DNA of 64,000 nt from Albimonas sp963977235 (lineage in GTDB: Bacteria > Pseudomonadota > Alphaproteobacteria > Rhodobacterales > Rhodobacteraceae). The position numbers were made by a program, and so were the translations under genes. Shown here one piece after another: positions 34,447 through 44,003 of the stretch (the first letter of the stretch is position 1; each line of letters begins with the position of its first letter). The stretch is taken from the NCBI RefSeq assembly GCF_963977235.1, contig NZ_CAXBOD010000013.1, forward strand, positions 1 through 64,000, written 5' to 3'. The notes beneath the pieces were generated by a model. The model did no database searches, was not told where the DNA came from, and saw only the letters and a list, made by a program, of their open reading frames with translations.

Positions 34447-35152
34447 GCCGGCGGCGGACGCCGCCCTCGCCGGCCGCGCTTCGGCGCCGCTGGTCGGCCT
34501 GCTGGTGGTGGGCAAGGCGCCGCGCCCGGCGCTGCTGGCCGAGATCGCCCGGGTGACGGGGGAGGCCGAGCTGCGGATGCTCGGCGCCCTCGATCACCTG
34601 TCGGACGACGAGGTCCGCGCCCGCCCGCCGCGGGACGACGCCGACACGCTGTTCACCACGCTGCCCGACGGGTCGACCACGCTGGTCTCGAAGGCGGTGG
34701 TGACCGAGGGGATGGCGGCGCGGCTCGCCGATCTCTCGGCCATGGGCGCCTCGGCGGCGGTGGTCTGCTGCACCGGCCGGTTCGCGGGGCTGGCGGCGCC
34801 GGGGGTGCACTTCGCCTCGGACCTGCTGGCCGGCGCCGTCACCGCCTGCCTGCCCCGGGGCGGCCGGCTGGGCGTGTTCATCCCCTCGCCCGCGCAGGCC
34901 GCCAACGCCGTCGCCCGCTGGGCCGCGAGCGGGCTCGAGGCGGTGGCGCTGCCCCTCTCGCCGGACGCGGACGCCGACGCCATCGAGGCCGCCGCCCGCG
35001 CCATGCAGGGCGAGGCGCCCGACCTCGTGGCGATGGACTGCATCAGCTACACCCAGGCCGCCCGCGCCCGCGCCGCCGCCATCCACGGCGCCCCGGCGCT
35101 GCTGGCGGCCTCGGTCGCCGGGCGCTTCGCCGCCGAGCTCGCCGGCGTCTGA
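34442..35152 (+). CDS. AroM family protein
   Basis: 236 residues. LVGLLVVGKAPRPALLAEIA at the N-terminus, TTLPDGSTTLVSKAVV, AAVVCCTGRFAGL and LVAMDCISYTQAARA mark the AroM family, which by fold is related to the Asp/Glu/hydantoin racemases. The DUF917-hydantoinase-AroM order recurs in other bacteria to my knowledge, so this could be a racemase or isomerase step for the ring-opened product. The name AroM comes from an E. coli gene beside aroL; it does not indicate a shikimate role. The last codons are part of a 30-bp duplicate. Confidence 0.85.
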   Translation: MTPAADAALAGRASAPLVGLLVVGKAPRPALLAEIARVTGEAELRMLGALDHLSDDEVRARPPRDDADTLFTTLPDGSTTLVSKAVVTEGMAARLADLSAMGASAAVVCCTGRFAGLAAPGVHFASDLLAGAVTACLPRGGRLGVFIPSPAQAANAVARWAASGLEAVALPLSPDADADAIEAAARAMQGEAPDLVAMDCISYTQAARARAAAIHGAPALLAASVAGRFAAELAGV

Positions 35153-35200
35153 GCCGGCCTGTCTTGCCTCGCCCGCGTCCGAGCCGGCCTGTCTTGCGGC
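35141..35200. repeat. 30-bp tandem duplicate at the end of the AroM gene
   Basis: Units 35141-35170 and 35171-35200 share GAGCCGGCCTGTCTTGC and most of the rest. The first unit contains the AroM stop codon (35150-35152). Confidence 0.75.
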
Positions 35201-35248
35201 CTCGCGCAAGCGGCGGGCCCAATGCGCCCGGGTCGCCGCCAGGGGCGC

Positions 35249-35269
35249 GCCCCGGGCTTGACCCGGGGC
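35249..35269. repeat. REP-like palindrome around CTTGA, copy 2
   Basis: GCCCCGGG-CTTGA-CCCGGGGC forms a perfect 8-bp stem. The core and the following CCTCG are identical to the copy at 24434-24458. It sits between the convergent AroM and SDR genes, where it may act as a two-way stop. Confidence 0.65.
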
Positions 35270-35323
35270 CTCGGCCGAGCCGCCGCCACCCAGGCCGAGG
35301 GGCGGCGGCTCGGGCCGCGGCGC

Positions 35324-36076
35324 TTACGCCTCGTAGATCATCTTGCGCGTCATTCCCCCGTCGACCGTCAGCACCTGGCCGGTGACGAAACCCGCGTTCG
35401 CGAGGTAGAGCACCGCCTCGGCGATGTCCTCGGGCCGGCCGACGCGGCCGGCGGGGTGCTGCTCGCGGTCGGCCTGCGAATGCTCGGGGAAGGGCGCGGT
35501 CCCCTCGCCCTGCAGGTGGCCCGTCTCGATCCAGCCCGGCGCCACCGCGTTCACCCGGATCTGTGGCCCCAGGCTGACCGCCAGCGCATGGGTCAGCGCC
35601 ACGATCCCGCCCTTGGCCGCGGCATAGGGCTCGGTGTCCGCCTCCGACTGGAAGGCCCGCGTCGAGGCCATCGAGACCACCGAGCCGCCGCTCCGCCGCA
35701 GCGCCGGGATCGCCGCGCGCACGCACAGGAACACGCTGGTCAGCCCTGCGTCGAGCTGGCGGCGCCATTCCTCGAGGCTCAGCTCCGCCACCGGGATCCG
35801 CGGGGCGGAGGCGATGGCGGCGTTGTTGAGCAGCAGGTCCAGCCCGCCGGGCGCCCAGTCGTCGATGCGCGCGAAGGCCGCGCGCACCGCGTCCTCCTGC
35901 GCCACGTCGGTCTCGAGCGCCAGAGCCGCGTCGCCGGGGTGACGGGCGGCCATCGCGGCGACCATGGCCGCGTCCTTCTCCAGCGCGGCCACGCGCCAGC
36001 CCTCGGCCAGCAGACGCTCGGCGCAGGCGCGGCCGATGCCGCGGCCGGCGCCGGTGATCACGGCGGTTCGGGTCAT
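35324..36076 (-). CDS. SDR-family oxidoreductase
   Basis: 250 residues of classical SDR type: cofactor motif ITGAGRGIGRA at residues 7-17, NNAAIAS, catalytic YAAAK near residue 155 and GQVLTVDGGMTRKMIYEA at the C-terminus. NADP or NAD preference is not clear from the loop after the second strand. The gene lies 79 bases downstream of the DsbA-like gene on the same strand; both are divergent from the monooxygenase gene and may belong to the same catabolic set. Confidence 0.88.
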   Translation of the reverse strand: MTRTAVITGAGRGIGRACAERLLAEGWRVAALEKDAAMVAAMAARHPGDAALALETDVAQEDAVRAAFARIDDWAPGGLDLLLNNAAIASAPRIPVAELSLEEWRRQLDAGLTSVFLCVRAAIPALRRSGGSVVSMASTRAFQSEADTEPYAAAKGGIVALTHALAVSLGPQIRVNAVAPGWIETGHLQGEGTAPFPEHSQADREQHPAGRVGRPEDIAEAVLYLANAGFVTGQVLTVDGGMTRKMIYEA

Positions 36077-36155
36077 GGGAGGCTCCTTGCGGCGGGGGTC
36101 CTCCCGGAGAAAGGGCGGGGCGGGGGGCGGGTCAAGGGGGGCGGGCCAAGAGGGG

Positions 36156-36758
36156 TCAGGCCTGCGCCGCCCGCGCCCGCAGCCGGTCTTCGAGCATCCA
36201 CAGCCGGTCGCCGCCCCAGAACAGCTCCCCCTCGTAGAGGAAACTGGGGACGCCGAACACGCCCAGCTCCTCGGCCTCGGTCACGATGCGGGCCTGTTCG
36301 GCGCGGCCGGGACCCTCGGCATAGGTGCGGAAGGCGTCGACGTCGCCGCCAACCGCCGCGATCTCGGCGCAGATGTCGTCCGGGGAATCCACGTCCAGGG
36401 CGTGGCGCCAGAACTTCTCGAACACCGCGGCGTGGTAGCCCTCGAAGATCCCGTGGGCCTGCGCGAACAGCATTCCCGCGTTCGACCAGTAGCCGTCGTA
36501 GATCCGCCTCGGGCCCTTCAGCGTCAGCCCCTGCAGGTTCGCGTGCCGCCGCGCGTCCATGTAGGCGTAGCGCACCTTGCGCCAGTCATGCGGGCTGCGG
36601 TCCTCGACCGAGCCCAGATACTCGGCGATGCGCAGGGTGTAGGGCCGCCACTCCAGCTCCAGGTCCCAGCGGGCCGCCAGCGCCTGCGTGGGGGCCAGCG
36701 CGACATAGGCGTAGGGGCTCTTGTAGTCGGTGTAGCAGCGCACGAGGGGGCGGCTCAT
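36156..36758 (-). CDS. DsbA/GST-kappa family, 2-hydroxychromene-2-carboxylate isomerase-like
   Basis: 200 residues. A thioredoxin-fold protein with YTDYKSPYAYVALAPTQALA at the N-terminus and FGVPSFLYEGELFWGGDRLW near the end, as in the HCCA isomerase/GST-kappa branch of the DsbA superfamily. A Ser in KSPYAY sits where DsbA has its CxxC, as expected for the glutathione-dependent isomerases. HCCA isomerase takes part in naphthalene breakdown, but many relatives work on other substrates. The start is set at MSRPLVRCYTDY. It is divergent from the monooxygenase gene, sharing a 285-base control region. Confidence 0.87.
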   Translation of the reverse strand: MSRPLVRCYTDYKSPYAYVALAPTQALAARWDLELEWRPYTLRIAEYLGSVEDRSPHDWRKVRYAYMDARRHANLQGLTLKGPRRIYDGYWSNAGMLFAQAHGIFEGYHAAVFEKFWRHALDVDSPDDICAEIAAVGGDVDAFRTYAEGPGRAEQARIVTEAEELGVFGVPSFLYEGELFWGGDRLWMLEDRLRARAAQA

Positions 36759-37043
36759 CGGGCGGCCTCCGCTCGGGCGGGACGCGCGCGTGGTCCGGTC
36801 ATGTGGTCCTCCCCGGCCCGGCCTCGAGGCGCCCGGGCTCTCGCTGTTGATTGGACGGGAGTCTGACGGCCGCCCGCGGCCATGGCAACGACTTCGTGGC
36901 GGCGCGCGACCGCCATCGTAAGCGGGCCTTGCAATCCATGCCCGCCTCAACGGAAACTCCTCCGCGAAAGCCGGCTCCCGGCGCGCCGGGACGCGCGGGG
37001 CCGGAACACGTCGCCGAAAAGGCGCGCACCGGAGGAGAACCCA

Positions 37044-38789
37044 ATGACCACACAGACCGGAGGACGCCCCCAATCCCTTGACGCCGTCATCGTCGGCGCG
37101 GGATTCGCAGGCCTCTACCAGCTGCATCTGCTGCGCGACCGGCTGGGGCTGAAGGCCCGCGTGCTAGAGACCGGAGACGGCGTCGGCGGCACCTGGTACT
37201 GGAACCGCTATCCCGGCGCGCGCTGCGACTCGGAGAGCCACTCCTACCGCTATTTCTTCTCGCGCGAGCTGCACGAGAGCTGGGACTACTCCGAGCGCTA
37301 TCCGGGCCAGGAGGAGATCCGCGCCTATCTCAACCACGTCGCCGACACGCTGGCGCTGCGCCCCGACATCCAGCTTTCCACCCGCGTGACCGCCGCCGCC
37401 TGGGACGAGGCCGCCCGCCGCTGGACCGTGACCACGGAGGCCGGCGAGCGCTTCTCCTGCCGCTGGCTGATCACCGCGGTGGGCTGTCTCAGCTCGGCCA
37501 ACGTGCCCGCGATTCCGGGGCTCGAGGATTTCAGGGGCGAATGGCATCACACCGGCCGCTGGCCGCATGAGGGCGTGGATTTCGCCGGCAAGCGGGTGGG
37601 GCAGGTGGGCACCGGCTCGACCGGGATCCAGGCCGTGCCGGTGATCGCCGAGACGGCGCAGACTCTGACGGTCTTCCAGCGCACCGCCAACTATTCGGTG
37701 CCGGCGCGCAACGGCCCGCTGAACGAACAGCGCAAGCAGGAGTGGCGCGACAACTTCGAGGAGGTGCGCAAGCTGGTCCGCTCGACCCCCAACGCGCATC
37801 CGTTCCGGATCTCGACCGACAAGGCGATGGATCAGGACGCGGAGACCCGTCGCGCGCGCTATGAAAAGGCCTGGGAGGTCGGCGGCCTGCGCTTCCGCGC
37901 GGTGTTCCACGACCTGCTGCTGAGCAAGGCGGCCAACGACACCGCCGCCGAGTTCCTCAAGGGCAAGATCCGCGAGATCGTCAAGGATCCCGAGACGGCC
38001 GCGGTCCTCTCGGACATCGATCACCCCTACGCGGCCAAGCGCCCGCCCATCGACACCAACTATTTCGACACGTTCAACAAGGACCATGTCGACGTGGTCG
38101 ACGTGCGGGCCGATCCCATCAGGCGAATCGTGCCCGAGGGGATCGAGCTCGAATCGGGCAAGGTCCATGAGCTGGACGTGATCGTCTTCGCCACCGGCTT
38201 CGACGCGATGACCGGGCCGCTCTTGTCCATCGACTTCCAGGGCGCCGACGGACGCCGTCTGAAGGACGACTGGGCCGCGGGCCCCAAGACCTGGGTTGGC
38301 GTGGCGATCCCGGGCTATCCGAACCTGTTCACCGTCACCGGGCCCGGCAGCCCTTCGGTGCTTGCCAACATGATCGTGCCCATCGAGCAGCACGTGGAAT
38401 GGATCGCCGACTGCATCGAGACGATGGAGCGCGAGGGCGTCGACCGGATCGAGGCGACCCCCGCCGCGGCCGAGGCCTGGATGAGCCACGTCAACGATGC
38501 GGCCAACGCCACGCTGCTGCCGCAGGCCGGGCACAGCTGGTATCTGGGCGCCAACGTGCCGGGCAAGCCGCGGGTGTTCATGCCCTACGCGGGCGGCATG
38601 GTGCGCTTCCGCCAGATCTGCGACGCGGTCGCCGCGCGGGGCTACGAGGGCTTCGCGATGGGCGCGCCCGCCGATCCCGCCGCGCCTCCGCCCCCGGTGC
38701 TGGCCGAGCTGACCGGCCCGGACGCGCCGCCGCTGCCGGGCGCCCCGGCGGGGGCCAAGACCTCGCTGATCGAGGCGCCGGGGGTCTGA
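37044..38789 (+). CDS. Flavin-containing Baeyer-Villiger-type monooxygenase
   Basis: 581 residues. FAD Rossmann motif VGAGFAGLYQLHLL near residue 16, the complete Baeyer-Villiger fingerprint F163-R-G-E-W-H-H-T-G-R-W-P174, then the NADPH Rossmann motif GTGSTGIQ near residue 188 and a late ATGFD segment. Cyclohexanone-monooxygenase-like enzymes insert oxygen next to a ketone to give an ester or lactone, using NADPH and O2. GGAGGAG precedes ATG 37044. Neighbouring SDR genes could supply the ketone from an alcohol, and the Liv-type importer downstream could bring in the substrate. Confidence 0.93.
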   Translation: MTTQTGGRPQSLDAVIVGAGFAGLYQLHLLRDRLGLKARVLETGDGVGGTWYWNRYPGARCDSESHSYRYFFSRELHESWDYSERYPGQEEIRAYLNHVADTLALRPDIQLSTRVTAAAWDEAARRWTVTTEAGERFSCRWLITAVGCLSSANVPAIPGLEDFRGEWHHTGRWPHEGVDFAGKRVGQVGTGSTGIQAVPVIAETAQTLTVFQRTANYSVPARNGPLNEQRKQEWRDNFEEVRKLVRSTPNAHPFRISTDKAMDQDAETRRARYEKAWEVGGLRFRAVFHDLLLSKAANDTAAEFLKGKIREIVKDPETAAVLSDIDHPYAAKRPPIDTNYFDTFNKDHVDVVDVRADPIRRIVPEGIELESGKVHELDVIVFATGFDAMTGPLLSIDFQGADGRRLKDDWAAGPKTWVGVAIPGYPNLFTVTGPGSPSVLANMIVPIEQHVEWIADCIETMEREGVDRIEATPAAAEAWMSHVNDAANATLLPQAGHSWYLGANVPGKPRVFMPYAGGMVRFRQICDAVAARGYEGFAMGAPADPAAPPPPVLAELTGPDAPPLPGAPAGAKTSLIEAPGV

Positions 38790-38796
38790 GCCCCGC

Positions 38797-38822
38797 GGAC
38801 CGGGGGCGCCTGCGCCCGGTCC
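38797..38822 (+). terminator. Hairpin after the monooxygenase gene
   Basis: GGACCGGG(GG)CGC-CT-GCGCCCGGTCC forms a long stem with a small bulge just after the stop. There is no T-run, so termination strength is uncertain. Confidence 0.45.
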
Positions 38823-39042
38823 GGCCTCGCTGCCGCGGTTTCGTCGCCGCGCCGGGAAAAGCCCCGGCGCGGCCGGCTGCGTTGCGCGGGCCGGGGTGCG
38901 GCAGGCCGCCGCATGAATCCTTGACGTTCTGTCCGGCGGTTGGTCAGGATGGCGAACGGTTGACCCGCGGACCCGTGTCCGGGGGACGGCCGGCCAGGGC
39001 GCGCGCCAACGACGCGCCCGGCGCATGGGAGGAAAACCAGAC

Positions 39043-40338
39043 ATGACCCGAACCAACGCCCCGAGTCCGTCACGAGGTCCGTCGCTGCGTCCGTCGCGTC
39101 GCCAGGTGCTGGCCGCGGTCGGCGCGGCGACCGCCGTCTCGGCGCTGGGCGCGCCCTTCGTGGCCCGCGGCCAGGGCGCCAAGATCCGCGTCGGCATGCC
39201 CACCATCCTGTCGGGCCGCGTGGCGATCCTGGGCACCTCGAGCCGCGACGCCGCGATCCTGGCGGTGAACCAGGCCAACGCCGCCGGCGGCTTCGGCGGC
39301 CGCGAGGTCGAGCTGGTGGTCCGCGATTCCCGCGGCCAGCCCGACGAGGCCGCCCGCGTCACCCGCGACCTGGTCAACACCGAGGGCTGCGAGATCATCA
39401 TCGACGCCGAGGCCTCCTCGGGCGCCTTTGCGGTCCATGAGGTGGTGGGCGAGCTGGGCGTGCTGTGCCTGCACACCTGCTCTGAGACCTCGGCGCTGAC
39501 CGCCGATCCCAAGCTGCACAAGCCCACCGCCTTCCGCGCCGCCCGCCAGGGCATCCACGACGCGGTCGCGGGGGGCAAGTACGCCGCCGAGATCGCCAAG
39601 CGCGACAACCTGATGAAGTGGATGACCTGCTCGCCCGACTACGCCTACGGCCGGGACAACACCTCGCAGTTCGTCGAGTATCTCAAGATCTTCGCCCCCG
39701 AGATCGAGGTGGTGAACGAAGCCTGGCCCAAGCTGTTCGAGCCGGATTACACCGCCTATGTCACCCGGGTCCTGCAGGTGCAGCCCGACGCGATCTACTC
39801 GGCGCTGTGGGGCGGCGACCTGGTCTCGTTTCTCGAGCAGGCGAACCTTTACCAGATCTTCGCGGGCGGGCTGCAGTGGTTCTCGGGCGGGCTCGCCGAT
39901 CCGCCGATCGTCAATGCGCTCAAGCAGCTGCCCTCGGGCCTGCATTCGGTGTTCCGCTACGATCCCGACTATCCCGACAGCGAGGCCAACAAGGCCTTCC
40001 ACCAGGGCTTCACCGAGATCTCGGAGACCGAGCCCACCAACTGGGCCTGGCAGACCTACACCGCCGTGCAGTTCATCGACCAGGCGCTGACGGCCACGGG
40101 CGGCAAAACCGACGGCCAGGCGCTGGCCGACGCGGTGAAGGGCGCTTCGGTCGAGAGCCCGTTCACCGAGACGGGCGAGATCACCATGCGCGCGGACGAT
40201 CACACGATCATCGGCTACCCCGTCGCCTGGGGCCAGTCGCGCCCCGATCCCAAGGGCTTCCAGAACTGGGAGCGCGGCGACTGGGACGAGATCCTGACCC
40301 TCGAGCAGGAGTGGAAGAAGCGCCAGGGCTACGCCTGA
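39043..40338 (+). CDS. Branched-chain amino acid-type ABC transporter substrate-binding protein
   Basis: 431 residues. The N-terminus holds a Tat-type signal, SRRQVLAAVGAATAVSALG with the twin Arg at 19-20, so the protein may be folded before export. The mature part has the Peripla_BP_6 layout (KIRVGMPTILSGRVAILG, then NQANAAGGFGGREVELVVRD). Binding proteins of this type carry amino acids, amides, urea, or aromatic acids. GGGAGG precedes the ATG at 39043. It is the first gene of the Liv-type importer, separated from the permease by 200 bases. Confidence 0.92.
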   Translation: MTRTNAPSPSRGPSLRPSRRQVLAAVGAATAVSALGAPFVARGQGAKIRVGMPTILSGRVAILGTSSRDAAILAVNQANAAGGFGGREVELVVRDSRGQPDEAARVTRDLVNTEGCEIIIDAEASSGAFAVHEVVGELGVLCLHTCSETSALTADPKLHKPTAFRAARQGIHDAVAGGKYAAEIAKRDNLMKWMTCSPDYAYGRDNTSQFVEYLKIFAPEIEVVNEAWPKLFEPDYTAYVTRVLQVQPDAIYSALWGGDLVSFLEQANLYQIFAGGLQWFSGGLADPPIVNALKQLPSGLHSVFRYDPDYPDSEANKAFHQGFTEISETEPTNWAWQTYTAVQFIDQALTATGGKTDGQALADAVKGASVESPFTETGEITMRADDHTIIGYPVAWGQSRPDPKGFQNWERGDWDEILTLEQEWKKRQGYA

Positions 40339-40538
40339 GCGCCCGCCGCGCGGGCGCGGCGCGCGCGCAACTGCGCAGGCGCGGCGCTTGTGACCCGCGC
40401 CCCGGCGCGATGGCCCGGGATCGCGCGCTTGCGCGGCGGTTCGGGGTCCTCGCGCCCGAGGCGGCCCTCTCTTCCGCGCCCGTCCCGGCCGTCCGGCCGG
40501 GGCGGGTCCGCTCCTAAGCCCCTCATCGGGAGACGTTC

Positions 40539-41438
40539 ATGGACCTCACGGCGCTGTTCGGCTGCCTCTCCGTGCCCGCCTGCGCGGTCACCCAGGTCTC
40601 GACCGGGCTGATCATCGGGATGCTTCTGTTCCTGGTCGCCTCGGGCCTGTCGCTGATCTTCGGGGTGCTGGGGGTGATCAACTTCGCCCACGGCGCCTTC
40701 TACATGCTGGGCGCGTATTTCGCGCTGGCCGGCTATCAGCTGACCGGCAACTTCGTGGTGGCGATGGCCGCCGGCGCGGGAGGCATGGCGCTGTTCGGCG
40801 CGATCTTCGAGCGGCTGTTCATCTCGCGCATCTACGGGCGCGACGTGCTGATGCAGCTGCTGTTGTGCTACGCCTTCGTGCTGATCCTGGACGACATGGT
40901 GAAGATCATCTGGGGCGCCGAGTACCAGATGATGGGCATGCCGCAGAGCTTCGCGCTGCCGCCGATGTTCATCGCCGGCGGGCCGGTGCCGCCCTACTAC
41001 CTGTTCATGATCTGCGCCTCGGTCACGGTGGGCGCGATCCTGTGGATCGGCATCGCCAAGACCCGCTTCGGCAAGCTGGTGCGCGCGGCCGCCCACAACC
41101 CGCAGATGGTCGGCGCGCTGGGGGTGAACACCTCCGTGCTCTACGCCTCGGTCTTCGGCATCGGCTCGCTGCTGGCGGGGCTGGCGGGCGCTTTGGCGGC
41201 GCCGGTGCGCACGCTGACGCCGGGCATGGGCCTGTCGATCCTGATCGAGAGCTTCATCGTCACGGTGATCGGAGGCATGGGCTCGATCGTGGGGGCGTTC
41301 GTGGCCTCGCTTCTGATCGGGCTGACGCGGTCCTTCGGCTCGATCGGCTTTCCGCTGTTCGTGGACGGAGCGATGTTCGTGATGATGGGCCTCGTGCTGA
41401 TCCTGCGCCCCTCGGGCCTGTTCGGACGGCAGGTGTGA
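40539..41438 (+). CDS. Branched-chain-type ABC transporter permease (LivH type)
   Basis: 299 residues, strongly hydrophobic with about eight membrane segments. LSLIFGVLGVINFAHGAFYM and GLAGALAAPVRTLTPGMGLS are LivH hallmarks, and IRTFGSIVG-like GGMGSIVGAFVASLLIG marks the loop before the last segments. The short Cys-containing N-terminus before the first helix is usual. It begins 200 bases after the binding-protein gene and is followed by the LivM-type gene after two bases, so the permeases are cotranslated. Confidence 0.94.
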   Translation: MDLTALFGCLSVPACAVTQVSTGLIIGMLLFLVASGLSLIFGVLGVINFAHGAFYMLGAYFALAGYQLTGNFVVAMAAGAGGMALFGAIFERLFISRIYGRDVLMQLLLCYAFVLILDDMVKIIWGAEYQMMGMPQSFALPPMFIAGGPVPPYYLFMICASVTVGAILWIGIAKTRFGKLVRAAAHNPQMVGALGVNTSVLYASVFGIGSLLAGLAGALAAPVRTLTPGMGLSILIESFIVTVIGGMGSIVGAFVASLLIGLTRSFGSIGFPLFVDGAMFVMMGLVLILRPSGLFGRQV

Positions 41439-41440
41439 GC

Positions 41441-42436
41441 ATGGGACCGGGCCTGATCCGCGACCTGGGCGTCGGCCTCGTCGCCCTGGTCGCGCTGCTG
41501 CTGATCCCCGGGCTGACCGGATCGGCGGCGCTGAGCGACTTCCTGATCTATGTCGCCGCCTATGGGCTGCTGGCGATGTCGCTGAACCTGCTGACCGGCT
41601 ACACCGGCCTCGTCAGCTTCGGGCACGCGGCCTATTTCGCCTCCGGCGCCTACTCCTTCGGGCTGCTGATGCAGTCGGGGACGGTCTCGATCCCCGTGGC
41701 CTTCGTGCTGGCGGTGGGGTTCTCGGCGCTGACGGCCTTGATCGTCGGCGCGATCTGCGTGCGGCTGAAGGAGATCTACTTCGCCTTCCTCACGCTCGCC
41801 TTCCAGATGATGTTCCACTCGATCATCCTGACCTGGGTGTCGCTGACCGGCGGCGACCAGGGGCTGATGGGCGGCATCCCGCGGCCGGCGTTCTGGGGGA
41901 TCGACCTGACCTCCCCGCGGGCGTTCTACACGTTCTGCATGATCGTCTTCGTGATCTGCATCCTGCTGCTGCGCCAGATCGTCCAGAGCCCCTTCGGCCA
42001 CACCCTGCGCATGATCCGCGACAACCCCGACCGCGCGGTGTTCCTGGGCGTGAACGCCTACCGGGCCAAGCTGCTGAGCTTCGTTCTGGCGGGCTCGGTC
42101 GCCTCGGTCGGGGGGGTGCTGCTGGCGCTGTTCGCGTCCGGCGCCTACCCCGAGTTCGCCTACTGGACCATGTCGGGCCAGGCGATCTTCATGATCATGC
42201 TGGGCGGCAGCCGGGTGTTCCTGGGCCCGCTGCTCGGCGCGGTGCTGCTGCAGGGGCTGAACCACTACGTCACCGGCGTGACCGAGCATCACGGTCTGGT
42301 GCTGGGCATCGTCATCGTGGTGGCGGTGCTGGGCCTGCGCCGGGGGCTGGCGGACTTCGCCCTCGACTGGCGCGAGGCGCGGCGCGAGCGGGCCGCCGCC
42401 GCCCGCCCCGCCGCCCCATCGGGAGGAAACGCATGA
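41441..42436 (+). CDS. Branched-chain-type ABC transporter permease (LivM type)
   Basis: 331 residues with about nine membrane segments. MSLNLLTGYTGLVSFGHAAY is the LivM signature and GGSRVFLGPLLGAVLLQGLN the C-terminal one. A charged C-terminal tail (DWREARRERAAAARPAAPSG) is cytoplasmic. The start at 41441 follows the LivH-type stop with GGTGTGAGC between. Its stop overlaps the start of the SDR gene (ATGA), so the SDR is made in step with the transporter. Confidence 0.94.
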   Translation: MGPGLIRDLGVGLVALVALLLIPGLTGSAALSDFLIYVAAYGLLAMSLNLLTGYTGLVSFGHAAYFASGAYSFGLLMQSGTVSIPVAFVLAVGFSALTALIVGAICVRLKEIYFAFLTLAFQMMFHSIILTWVSLTGGDQGLMGGIPRPAFWGIDLTSPRAFYTFCMIVFVICILLLRQIVQSPFGHTLRMIRDNPDRAVFLGVNAYRAKLLSFVLAGSVASVGGVLLALFASGAYPEFAYWTMSGQAIFMIMLGGSRVFLGPLLGAVLLQGLNHYVTGVTEHHGLVLGIVIVVAVLGLRRGLADFALDWREARRERAAAARPAAPSGGNA

Positions 42437-43226
42437 TGGACATGACCGGCCGCGTCGCGGTCGTCACCGGCGGCGCCAGCGGCATCGGCGCCGCCTGCTG
42501 CCAGGCGCTGGCCGAGGCCGGCGCCCGCGTCGCCGTGCTCGACGTGAACCTCGCCGGCGCCGAGATCGTCGCGGCGGGCCTCTCCGGCGAGGGCCACGTC
42601 CCCGCCTTCCTCGACGTGCGCGACGCGGACGCCGTGGAGGCGCTGGCGGCCAAGCTCGACGCGGACATGGGCCCCGCCTCGGCCCTGGTGACCTCGGCGG
42701 GCGTGCTGCAACTGCCGCAGTCGCCCGAGGATCTGCCGATGTCCGAGTGGGACCGCGTTGTCGCCGTCGACCAGCGCGGCGTCTGGGTCAGCTGCGTCGC
42801 CTGGGGGCGGCGCATGGCCCTGCGCGGCACCGGGGCGATCGTCAACATAGCTTCCATCGCCGGGATGCGCGCCCTGCCGCTGCACGCCTATGCGCCGGCC
42901 AAGGCCGCAGTGATCTCGATGACCGAGTGCCTGGCGACCGAGTGGGGACGTTCGGGCGTGCGGGTCAACGCGGTCTCGCCGGGCTTCACCCTGACCCCCG
43001 CGCTCGCCGAGCGCTTTGAGAACGGCGAGCGCGACCCCGGCCCGATGCAGGGCATGACCCCGATGGGCCGACTGGTGCGGCCCGAGGAGATCGCCTCGGC
43101 CGTGACCTTCCTGTGCTCGGACGCGTCCTCGGCGATCAGCGGGGTGACGCTGCCGGTGGACGGCGGCTGGCTCTCGGGCCCGGCCTGGACCACCTACGCG
43201 CCGTTTCCGCCGGCGAGGGGGAACGC

Positions 43227-43230
<4 letters not shown>
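42433..43230 (+). CDS. SDR-family oxidoreductase embedded in the Liv-type operon
   Basis: 265 residues of the classical type: VTGGASGIGAACC at residues about 11-23, ASIAGMRALPLHAYAPAK with the catalytic Tyr-Pro-Ala-Lys, and SGVTLPVDGGWLSGP near the C-terminus. It overlaps the permease gene by four bases at its start and the ATPase gene by four bases at its end, both ATGA, so it is firmly in this operon. This suggests that the imported compound is an alcohol or ketone oxidised or reduced at once in the cytoplasm. Confidence 0.91.

Positions 43231-44002
<772 letters not shown>

Positions 44003-44003
<1 letters not shown>

Noticed and set aside
32350..34515. 721-codon open frame on the minus strand
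   Set aside because: It is antisense to the hydantoinase-like gene. Its translation is His/Asp/Gly-rich low-complexity sequence, as expected from the reverse frame of a GC-rich gene, and no family is visible.
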